A DNA stretch of 64,000 nucleotides. Origin: Spongilla lacustris. Its lineage: Eukaryota > Porifera > Demospongiae > Spongillida > Spongillidae. The DNA lies in the NCBI GenBank assembly GCA_949361645.1, contig OX442430.1, positions 5,010,543 through 5,074,542 of the forward strand. Direction: 5' to 3'. Shown piece by piece: positions 13,200 through 23,267 of the stretch (positions are counted from its first letter, which is position 1; each line of letters starts with the position of its first letter). The notes beneath the pieces were generated by a model. The model worked only from the letters and a program-made list of their open reading frames with translations, did not search any database and was not told the origin of the DNA. The position numbers and the translations under genes were made by a program.

Positions 13200-16100
13200 A
13201 ACAAGGTTTGGTGACAAAGGAATGTAACAGGGCAGTGTACTAATACCAGATACAGCTTTATGAACCTAAACAGGATACCCGTGCATTTTATAAACAGGCA
13301 CACAAGCTACAAACTGTAACAAGACAGGTTACCAATACTAATAACAAGGCAGTGTACCAAGACAAGTTACTTAATCTGCATACCAAGTCTAGCTACTCAC
13401 ACCCATAACAAGGCAGGCTGCTAATACAGGAACAAGGCACTGTGCACCAAGACAAGCTAAATACAGTAACAAGGCAGGGTGTTAGCACAAGCTAAATACA
13501 ATAGCAAGTTAGAGTGCTAACAAAAGCTAAATACAGTACAATAACAAGGCAGGGTGCTGACACAAGCTCAATACCGCAAAAAGTCTCTGGGTACCAAGGC
13601 AAGCTCAATACAGCAACAAGGCAGGGTACTAACACAAGCTAATAACAGTAACAAGGTAGTGTGCTAACACAAGCTAAATCCAGTAACAAGGCAGGGTGCT
13701 AACACAAGCTAAATACAGTAACACGGCTCTGGGTACCAAGGCAAGCTGCTTTTAAAAAAATAATAACATGGTAGGGCAGGGTGCTAACACAAGCTAAACA
13801 CAGTAACAAGGTAGCGTGCTAACACAAGCTAAATACAGTAACAAGGCAGGGTGCTAACACAAGCTAAATACAATAACAAGGCAGGCCAGGGTGCTAATAC
13901 AAGCTAAATACAGTAACACGGCTCTGGGTACCAAGGCAAGCTGCTTTTAAAAAAATAATAACATGGTAGGGCAGGGTGCTAACACAAGCTAAACACAGTA
14001 ACAAGGTAGCGTGCTAACACAAGCTAAATACAGTAACAAGGCAGGGTGCTAACACAAGCTAAATACAATAACAAGGCAGGCCAGGGTGCTAATACAAGCT
14101 AAATACAGTAACAAGGCATGGTGCTAACACAAGCTAAATACAGTCACAAGGCTCTGGGTACCAAGACGAGACATGACAAGCTAATTTTTAAAACAGTAAC
14201 ATGGTAGGGCAGGGTGCTAACACAAGCTAAATACAGTAATAAGGCAGTGCGCTAACACAAGCTAAATATAGTAAAAAGGCAGGGTGTTAACACAAGCTAA
14301 ATACAATAAAAAGTCTCTGTACCACGACAAGCTACATTTTTAAAAAGGCTGCGTGCTAACACAATCCAAATACAGCAACAAGGCTCTGTGTAACAAGACA
14401 AGCTAAACACTGTAACAAGGCAGTGTGCTAACACAAGCTATATACAGTAACAGGCAGGGTGCTAACACAAGCTAAATACAGTAACAAGGCAGTGTGCTAA
14501 CACAAGCTAAACACAATAACAAGGCAGCGTGCTAACACAAGCTAAATACAGTAACAAGGTAGGGTGCTAACACAAGCTAAATACAGTAACAAGGTAGGGT
14601 GCTAACACAAGCTAAATACAGTAACAGGGCTCTGGGTACCAAGGCAAGCTACTTTTTTAAAAACAGTAACATGGTAGGGCAGGGTATGTGCTAACACAAG
14701 CTAAATGCAGTAACAATGCTCTTGGTACCATGACAAGTTCAACACAACAATAGGGCAGGGTGCTAACACAAGCTAAACACAGTAACATAGTAGTGTGTTA
14801 ACACAAGCTAAACATAGTAACAAGGCAGTGTGCTAACACAAGCTAAATACAGTAACAAGGCAGGGTGCTAACACAAGCTACATACAATAACAAGGCAGTG
14901 TGCTGACACAAGTTAAATACAGCAACAAGGCTCTGGGTACCAAGGCAAGCTCATTACAGCAACAAGGCAGGGTGTTAACACAAGCTAAACACAGTAACAA
15001 GGTAGTGTGCTAACACATTCTAAATACAGTAACACGGCTCTGGGTACCAAGACAAGACAAGACAAGCTACATTTTTAAAACAGTAACATGGTGGGGCAGG
15101 GTGCTAACACAAGCTAAATACAGTAACAAGGCATGGTGCTAACACAAGCTAAATACAGTAACAAGGCAGTGTGCTAACACAAGCTAAATACAGTAACAAG
15201 GCAGTGTGCTAACACAAGCTAAATACAGTAACAAGGCAGTGTGCTAACACAAGCTAAATGCAGTAACAAGGCAGTGTGCTAAATACAGTAACAAGGCTCT
15301 GTGTACCACGAAAAGCTACATTTAAAAAAAGGCTGCATGCTAACAAAATCCAAATACAGCAACAAGGCTCTGTGTACCAAAACAAGCTAAATACTGTAAC
15401 AAGGCAGTGTGCTAACACAAGCTAAATACAGTAACAAGGTAGGGTGCTAACACAAGCTAAATACAGTAACACGGCTCTGGGTACCAAGGCAAGCTACTTT
15501 TTTAAAAACAGTAACATGGTAGGGCAGGGTGCTAACACAAGCTAAATGCAGTAACAATGCTCTTGGTACCATGACAAGTTCAACACAGCAACATGCAGGG
15601 CAGGGTGCTAACACAAGCTAACATGGTAGTGTGCTAACACAAGCTAAACACAGTAACAAGACAGTGTGCTAACACAAGCTAAATACAGTACCAAGGCAGG
15701 GTGCTAACACAAGCTACATAAAATAACAAGGCAGGGTGCTGACACAAGTTAAATACAGCAACAAGGCTCTGGGTACCAAGGCAAGTTCAATACAGCAACA
15801 AGGCTCTGGGTACCAAGGCAAGTTCAATACAGCAACAAGGCAGGGTGTTAACACAAGCCAAACACATTAACAAGGTAGTGTGCTAACACAAGCACAAGCT
15901 AAATACAGTAACACTGCTCTGGGTACCAAGACAAGACAAGACAAGCTACATTTTTAAAACAGTAACATGGTAGGGCAGGGTGCTAACACAAGCTAAATAA
16001 AGTAACAAGGCAGTGTGCTAGCACAAGCTAAATACAGTAACAAGGCTCTGTGTACCACGAAAAGCTACATTTTAAAAAAAGGCTGCATGCTAACAAAATC

Positions 16101-19100
16101 CAAATACAGCAACAAGGCTCTGTGTACCAAAACAAGCTAAATACAGTAACAAGGCAGTGTGCTAGCACTAGCTAAATACAGTAACAAGGCAGTGTGCTAA
16201 CACAAGCTAAATTCAGTAACAAGGCTCTGTGTACTACGACAAGCTACATTTTTAAAAGGGCTGCGTGGTAACAATATCCAAATGCAGCAACAAGGCACTG
16301 TGTACCAAGACAAGTTAAATGCTGTAACAAGGCAGTGTGCTAACACAAGCTATATACAGTAACAAGGCAGTGTGCTAACACATGCTTAATTCAGTAACAA
16401 GGCTCTGTGTACCACGACAAGCTACATTTTAAAAAAGGCTGCGTGCTAACACAATCCAAATACAGCAACTAGGCTCTGTGTACCAAAAGAAGATAAATAC
16501 TGTAACAAGGCAGTGTGCTAACTCAGGCTAAATACAGTAACAAGCAGGGTGCTAACACAAGCTAAGTACAGTAACAAGGCAGTGTGCTAACACAAGCTAA
16601 ACACAATAACAAGGCAGTGTGCCTAACACAAGCTAAATACAGTAACAAGGTAGGGTGCTAACACAAGCTAAATACAGTAACAGGGCTCTGGGTACCAAGG
16701 CAAGCTACTTTTTTTAAAAACAGTCACATGGTAGGGCAGGGTGCTAACACAAGCTAAATGCAGTAACAATGCTCTTGGTACCATGACAAGTTCAACACAG
16801 CAACAGGGCAGGGTGCTAACACAAGCTAAACACAGTAACAAGGTAGTGTGCTAACACAAGCTAAACAAAGTAACAAGGCAGTGTGCTAACACAAGCTAAA
16901 TACAGTAACAAGGCAGGGTGCTAACACAAGCTACATACAATAACAAGGCAGGGTGCTGACACAAGTTAAAAACAGCAACAAGGCTCTGGGTACCAAGGCA
17001 GGCTCAATACAGCAACAAGGCAGGGTGTTAACACAAGCTAAACACAGTAATAAGGTAGTGTGCTAACACAAGCTAAATACAGTAACAAGGTAGGGTGCTA
17101 ACACAAGCTAAATACAGTAAGAAAGCTCTGGGTACCAAGGCAAGCTGCTTTAAAAAAAACAGTAACAAGGTAGGGCAGTGTGCTAACACAAGCTCAATAC
17201 AGCAACAAGGCAGGGTGCTAACACAAGCTAAACACAGTAACAAGGCAGTGTGCTAACACAAGCTAAATACAGTGACAAGGCAGGGTGCTAACACAAGCTA
17301 AATACAGTAACAAGGCAGGGTGCTAACACAAGCTAAATACAGTAACAAGGCAGGGTGCTAACACAAGCTAAATACAGTAACAAGGCAGGGTGCTAACACA
17401 AGCTAAACACAGTAACAAGGCAGTGTGCTAACACAAGCTAAATACAGTAACAAGGCAGGGTGCTAACACAAGCTAAATACAGTAACAAGGCAGTGTGCTA
17501 ACACAAGCTAAATACAGTAACAAGGCAGTGTGCTAACACAAGCGAAATACAGTAATAAGGCAGTGTGCTAACACAAGCTAAATTCAGTAACAAGGCTCTG
17601 TGTACCACGACAAGCTACATTTTTAAAAAGGCTGCGTGCTAACACAATCCAAAGACAGCAACAAGGCTCTGTGTACCAAGACAAGCTAAATGCTGTAACA
17701 AGGCAGTGTGCTAACACAAGCTAAATACAGTAACAAGGCAGTGTGCTAACACAAGCCAAATACATTAACAAGGTAGTATGCTAACACAAGCTAAATACAG
17801 TAACAAGGCAGGGTGCTAACACAAGCTAAATACAGTAACAAGGCAGGGTACTGACACAAGTTAAATACAGCAACAAGGCTTTGGGTACCAAGGCAAGCTC
17901 AATACAGCAACAAGGCAGGGTGCTAACACAAGCTTAATACAGTAACAAGGTAGTGTGCTAACACAAGCTAAATACAGTAACAAGGTAGGGTGCTAACACA
18001 AGCTAAATACAGTAACAAGGCTCTGGGTACCAAGGCAAGCTGCTTTTTAAAAAACAGTAACGAGGTAGGGCAGTGTGCTAACACAAAATACAGTCACAAG
18101 GCTCTGGCATGGGTACCAAGACAACACAAGACAAGCTACATTATTAAAACAGTAATATGGTAGGGCAGGGTGCTAACACAAGCTAAATACAGTAATAAGG
18201 CAGTGTGCTAACACAAGCTAAATATAGTAACAAGGCAGGGTGCTAACACAAGCTAAATACAGTAACAAGTTTCTGTGTACCACGACAAGCTACATTTTTA
18301 AAAAGGCTGCGTGCTAACACAATCCAAATACAGCAACAAGGCTCTCTGTACCAAGACAAGCTAAATACTGTAACAAGGCAGTGTGCTAACACAAGCTATA
18401 TTCAGTAACAAGGCAGTGTGCTAACACAAGCTAAATACAGTAACAAGTCTCTCTGTACCACGACGAGCTACATTTTAAAAAAGGCTGTGTGCTAACACAA
18501 TCGAAATACAGCAACAAGGCTCTGTGTACCAAGACAAGCTAAATACTGTAACAAGGCAGTGTGCTAACACAGGTTAAATACAGTAACAAGGCAGGGTGCT
18601 AACACAAGCTAAATACAGTAACCAGGCATGGTGCAGACACAATCTAAATACAGTAACACGGCATGGTGCTAAATATAGTAACAAGGCAGGGTGCTAACAC
18701 AAGCTAAATACAGTAACAAGGCATAGTGCTAACACAAGATAAATACAGTACCAAGGCAAGGTGTTACCACAAGCTAAATACAGTAACAAGGCTCTGGGTA
18801 CCAAGACAAGACAAGGCAAGCTACATTTCAAAAACAATGTAGGGCAGTGTGCTACCACAAGCTAAATACAGTAATAAGGCAGTGTGCTAACAAGGCAGGG
18901 TGCGTTGACAAGCTAAATACAGCAACAAGGCTCTGTGTACCAAGATAAGATAAACACAGTAACAAGGCAGTGTGCTAACACAAGCTAAATACAGTTGCTA
19001 ACACAAGCTAAATACAGTAACAAGGCAGGGTGCTAACACAAGCTAAATACAGTAACAAGGCAGGGTGCTAACACAAGCTAAATACAGTAACAAGGCAGGG

Positions 19101-19165
19101 TGCTAACACAAGCTAAATACAGTAACAAGGCAGGGTGCTAGCACAAGCTAATTACAGTTCTATCA
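13200..19165 (-). repeat. 35-bp tandem array, right arm (inverted)
   Basis: This is the same 35-base unit as 4404-12460 in reverse complement (typical pieces GGCAGGGTGCTAACACAAGC and TAAATACAGTAACAA). It covers about 6 kb, an estimated 170 copies. The GGTACC-containing variant is interspersed here too. The outer end joins the unique border directly at a unit matching 4935-4960 of the left array, so about 525 bases of degenerate units present at 4413-4935 are missing from this arm. Confidence 0.95.
13721..14110 (-). repeat. 195-bp tandem duplication within the right array
   Basis: The segment 13721-13915 is repeated at 13916-14110 almost without change. It includes the distinctive GCTGCTTTTAAAAAAATAAT stretch and GGCAGGCCAGGG. 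It shows that the right array also expands in blocks, independently of the left array. Confidence 0.8.
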
Positions 19166-19260
19166 ATGACTGCTTTTATTTCGAGGTTGTGATTGATTGA
19201 TTTTGTTGGATGGACTTCTAATCCTTGAAGTGGTTATTCTGACAGTGCGTGCCTGGTTGT

Positions 19261-19371
19261 TCGTGTGTGCGTGTGTGTGTGTTTGTGTGTGTGTGCGTGC
19301 ATTTGTGTGCGTGTGTGTGTGTGCGTGTGTGTGCGTGTGTATGTGTGTGCGTACGTGTGTGTTTGTTTATG
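19261..19371 (-). repeat. TG microsatellite, right arm
   Basis: An imperfect (TG)n tract with TGCG steps is the counterpart of the CA tract at 4141-4332, but about 80 bases shorter and more interrupted. The open frames rich in Val/Cys are artefacts. Confidence 0.9.
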
Positions 19372-20011
19372 GGTTACTACAGCTGTACGGCACTTTAACT
19401 CACGTATGATAGAATCTGATAAATCAGACCGATCTCGTTTTAAAAAGATTCGTTTGTCTCGTCCTTGCTAAATTTGATGCGCACCATACATGATTTCAAC
19501 TGACCGTACGACGTAAGGCGATCGTAAGATTTGATTTTGCAGAAATCAGCGTGTACAAGATGTAGCCGAGGAAAGGCAAACGCATCGTGGACCGTCGTGC
19601 AAAGAGAAGGTGGGGCAGTTTCGTTGCACACGACTCGAGGGTGGGGCTACGTGTCCAAGCTAGGTGGAGGTGTGGCATTCAGATGACATCATTATCCAGA
19701 ATTAATAATTGTGCGCAATGCGCATGCGTACGCGAATTGAAATAGATTCCGTAGCGTACGCTGGGTTCTAGTGATGATGATTATTTGTTTTTTGTTTCAG
19801 AGTTGATATCTTAACATTGCTACACCTCGATGCGGTTAATTGCATGTAGTTATTAAAACTAATTAACCTTGATTAATATTTTTTTAATTAAAAATATGGA
19901 TAAAAATTTGCCTAAACCCTTGATGTTTGTGTCAAAATCCTAGATTTTTAGCAACATCTGTTGAAAAGATATTCCAGTTCAAAAGCGTTGCGTTCTTTCG
20001 TGAAGACCCTG
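19372..20011 (-). repeat. Fold-back element, unique part of right arm
   Basis: This is the inverted counterpart of 3467-4140 and ends with CGTGAAGACCCTG at 20011, directly before TATA. It is about 34 bases shorter than the left arm because of small deletions, for example in the part matching 3935-3990. Confidence 0.85.
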
Positions 20012-20160
20012 TATATTGGCTAAACAAACGTTGCGAATCTGATAAAGCAACAGTAAACAATTATTGTGAAATGTATATCACGTGAGAATAGAGAAAGAGC
20101 AATCGCAATCCCCAGGCCTTTCATTCTGCACGCTCCGCCTTAGTTTCGTCATCACAGCGG

Positions 20161-20200
20161 AGTCTGGGGACCCGACTAATGCCAGTCGGGTCCCCTGACT
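20161..20200. repeat. 40-bp hairpin (AGTCTGGGGACCCGACT)
   Basis: AGTCTGGGGACCCGACT and AGTCGGGTCCCCTGACT face each other across six bases. This could be a tiny MITE or a palindromic transposon remnant. A partial match, CAGTCTGGGGACCCGGC, lies at 52480-52497. Confidence 0.6.
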
Positions 20201-20220
20201 ATTTGGATAGTAGTCTGTAC

Positions 20221-20338
20221 GAAGCGTAAGTATCCGAATGGGTCATGCTTATGCTGTAACTCAGTGCAACGGGCGTAATTAGGTGAGGTTTTAATGAACA
20301 TATACATGCATACACATACGTGTACGCATGTTTGGGTA
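20221..20338 (+). repeat. Local duplication, copy 1, left piece
   Basis: Sequence from CGTAAGTATCCGA to the GGGTA before the CACTA-like element matches 28572-28678. Together with 27260-27620, which matches 28679-29060, it forms one copy of a duplicated segment that was split by the insertion. The unbroken second copy reads GGGTATGTG at the junction, so only GTA was duplicated on insertion. Confidence 0.75.
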
Positions 20339-20548
20339 CACTGTGCTACAAACGTGTTTTACGCCAGCGTATATTCTAATGTATAGCACCAATTTACGCT
20401 AGTTATACACCTATCGTATATTAATAGAATCTCTGGCGTAAAACTAGTGGATAGGAACAGTATACACTTCAGTTATACGCTGAGTGTATATTTTTCTCTT
20501 AGGCACTTTAGTATACTATTTGCGTACTCTTCTCGCTTATGGATTGAA

Positions 20549-21217
20549 TATCAGCCGGATATTGTCTAATGTCAATGACGCAATTCTTATCTCATCCTCC
20601 TGGTCCCCTGCCCTTCACGCCCCCCTCCCCCCCCCGGCCTCGCCCATTGATCACCTTTTAAAAAAAAAGAAATATAATGTTTCTTACATACATGAACACA
20701 TATATACACACACGTTCGAAACGCTGCAACGGCGTGACCCGCGTCAGAAACTGAAATGAGAGAGCGTAGGTAAAACTTTGCCCTATTAATAGACCAAGGC
20801 TTACCATATATCCATTCCATACTGCACAGCCTAAGTAAAACTGGCAAAAAAGACCAGTATAATAGCATGCGCAACTATCTACAACAGCTTACTATGAATT
20901 CAAGTATTCAGCCAAGTGCACACTACACGTACGGTGCTCTAGATAGGAAATAAAAACACAGCACAATGGGACAGATAAAAAGATATGCGCACTTGGCCCA
21001 CCTTCACTTCACCAGCGTGCCGGCGTAATGGGAAAGAAAACAACGTACTGAACTTACACTTTGTTGCAGATCTAGAAACACTTGCACGCTACTACACATT
21101 TTGACTAAAAGAGCATGATAAAGGTACATAATTTACATACCGACAGTCCGACACGACTTCCTATGCCTATGGGATACTGGTGGGAAAGAAGTTGCAACGT
21201 AGGAAAACACAAACGGC
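20549..21217. other. Segment present only in element 1
   Basis: Element 2 runs directly from the equivalent of CTCGCTTATGG to AAGGTCATACCTGC (around 45887-45912), whereas element 1 has about 665 extra bases here. There are no clear terminal repeats, so it is either an insertion in element 1 or a deletion in element 2. It contains a C-rich run (20620-20635) and an A-run, and no recognisable gene. Confidence 0.55.
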
Positions 21218-21479
21218 GCAAGATAAGGTCATACCTGCTGAGGGCCGGGATTCATCGCAGCTATACAATAACACCTGCCTACGGCGCTAATATTATGATC
21301 CTGCAGCAGCTGCCAAGATTTGCGCGTCATATCACGTGACGTAAGTATACGTATGTATGCATGGGGCTCAATGCATCAAATGGTTCAACGATCGATATGC
21401 ATTCGGATGTGTTTAATTGATTATACGCTGAAGACGCAAATTTACGTTCAATAATTATTACGCTACTCATTCGGAATGC

Positions 21480-21690
21480 CTAGATCGGCCCTCAATCCTG
21501 CTTTCAGTGCTTTGGAGTCAGCCTCTTTGACTACCCGGTATTGGTTCACGTACAACCTGACTCCATACTTGAGCAGCCATATCCCCAAGACAGTCCCGAA
21601 CTTCGTTATGTTGATGGATGACAAGACCACCTGTCTTACAGTCTAATACATGTTGCAGCGTGAAATTTGCACTACATCCATCACACTAGG
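21480..21690 (-). pseudogene. Degenerate retroelement-type coding fragment (element 1)
   Basis: On the minus strand a frame reads NFTLQHVLDCKTGGLVI then HQHNEVRDCLGDMAAQVW. The cysteine-lysine-x-Gly-Gly followed by His-Asn-Glu-x-Arg-Asp pattern is one I know from proteins encoded next to reverse transcriptases in invertebrate retroelements. After REPI the frame shifts and continues as VKEADSKALKAGLRADLG, which also fits that protein type. It is short, shifted and without a start codon, so it is a dead fragment. The same piece lies in element 2 at 45445-45665, so it was carried before the two copies separated. The exact family is not certain from memory. Confidence 0.5.
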
Positions 21691-21825
21691 TAAACAATCA
21701 ATGATCCGCGGAGTAATAAACGGAGGCTCGCTTACGTGCGCGTCATCAGGCAAATGGTCCACTGCTATGATAACATTCAAATGACAACATAAATGGACAA
21801 AGCGCTCGCGAAGGTTGAATCGCGA

Positions 21826-21955
21826 AGGTGTCATAAGAACTTAAGGATGATGATGCCCTGGAGAGGTATTGTTGTGACCCTGACCAGCCTTTTATGTCAG
21901 GGAGTGATGATAAATTCAGTGACCTTGGTAGACTATTATACATGTAAGTGCATGC
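21826..21955 (+). other. Coding-like acidic segment of unknown origin
   Basis: The plus strand reads ELKDDDALERYCCDPDQPF followed by MSGSDDKFSDLG, ending before a GTAAGT-like site near 21950. The acidic Ser/Asp-rich composition resembles the N-terminal part of some transposases, but I cannot assign it. It runs opposite to the other captured coding pieces. The element 2 counterpart (45195-45315, minus strand) carries small indels. Confidence 0.3.
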
Positions 21956-22090
21956 AGTACATATAAAAATACATGTAGATGCACAGCATATTGCTGAACG
22001 CAAAAGGAAGCACAGACCAGAGAATGACAGCACATCACTCCTGACAGACAGTGCTAAAGCACCGCTATCTACATGACACACTCATGCTAC

Positions 22091-23069
22091 TTCCCACAGT
22101 AGGCCATATCTGCAGAGACACAGATCCCTTGACCCAGGGAGCCTGTGGCCACATCCACGTAGTTCCGACACTGGAGGAGAAAGGGGATGGGGAGGGAGGG
22201 AGGGATGGGGGGGAGAGGGAGGAGGGGACGAAGGAGGGAGGAGGGAGGAGAGGACAGAGTGGATGGGAGGAGAGGACAGAGTGGATGGAAGGGAGGAGAG
22301 GACAGAGTGGATGGAAGGGAGGGGATGATAGTACGAGAGTGAGGTAAGAGGAACACAAGTGGTCAGTGAATATCCATCACAAACGTACATAGCAAACAGG
22401 GAGAGGGAGGAAGGTAGCTGAGGTGCTTACAGGTGTGGGGTGTCCCTCTAAGATGGAGTCCACCTTGCGCAGGGTGAGCAGATGTTCTTAGGTGATGAGC
22501 CTCACACCATGCTGCATACAGGATGGGGCAGGCATGACCCTGTGAGGGTGTGAGGGGGTAGTGACATCACTACCCACACATCTACAATGTACACAATAAA
22601 ATTTTAAAATGCCAACAGTATGTATGCAGGTTTCCACACCTACATGTATGTTTTCACTTTAATGACAGGAAATGCAGACATATACATGTATGTAGCTTAC
22701 CTTGGAGAGTACAACTCTGTCACTGGACGGATCCTTGGGGACGTCATCTGTGCGGAGAGGGGGGAGGTAACCATATCTCAGTTAATACTAATCATGGACA
22801 CCCATATGGACGACATTCAATATCAAAATAGCTAGATGTATCTATCCCTAGATAAATGAACATACATGTATATAACCCCCCTCCTCTTCTCTCAGACTCC
22901 ACCTCCTTAAACAACCCTCCTTCACCTGGCACAATGCCCCCCTCCCTCCTCCCCCCATGACCTTCCTCCTATGCCCTCTCTCCAGAGGACAAACCTACTG
23001 GTGTAGTGCAGCTCATAGAAGAACAGCACAGCTAAGATCTCCGCAGCTGATGCACTCGAGGTAGGATGG
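22091..23069 (-). pseudogene. Captured transketolase exons, element 1 copy
   Basis: Four consecutive exons of a transketolase gene are present with introns. Exon a (22999-23069) reads HPTSSASAAEILAVLFF then YELHYT. Exon b (22701-22747) reads DVPKDPSSDR then VVLSK. Exon c (22431-22539) reads GHACPILYAAWCEA, then after a one-base shift EHLLTLRKVDSILEGHPTP. Exon d (22091-22170) reads CRNYVDVATGSLGQGICVSA. Borders are CAG and GT at each step, and phases a/b (split Asn codon) and c/d (phase 0) agree. The Gly-His-Pro and Gly-Ser-Leu-Gly-Gln-Gly segments belong to the thiamine-diphosphate/substrate-binding half of transketolase, the cytosolic pentose-phosphate enzyme. The first exon, the GDG cofactor motif and the rest of the enzyme are absent and exon c is shifted, so no enzyme can be made. 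The piece is best explained as host gene DNA picked up by the transposon. Confidence 0.85.
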
Positions 23070-23267
23070 CTGCAGATATAGAAGAGGAAAGACATATAAT
23101 CTTTGTCCAATGGAGGAGGAGGAGGGAGGGGGAGATAGGGAGGAGGAGGTTGGAAGGGAGGGTCATAGCGATGACGGAATTGAAACTATAAAAACCGAGT
23201 CACTCAAAATCTTTTCACTTTGCACCAGCACGGCTATCTGCATCACTCCTGATACACTTAGCATACC

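Noticed and set aside
12656..13214. Three overlapping 146-163-residue repeat proteins
   Set aside because: The 19-bp unit shifts frame at each repeat, so all three frames encode the same cycling peptides. This is the expected behaviour of a stop-free minisatellite.
22065..22390. Ser/Pro/Leu-rich frames on the minus strand near 22.1-22.4 kb
   Set aside because: They read through the pyrimidine-rich intron before transketolase exon d and are low-complexity shadows.
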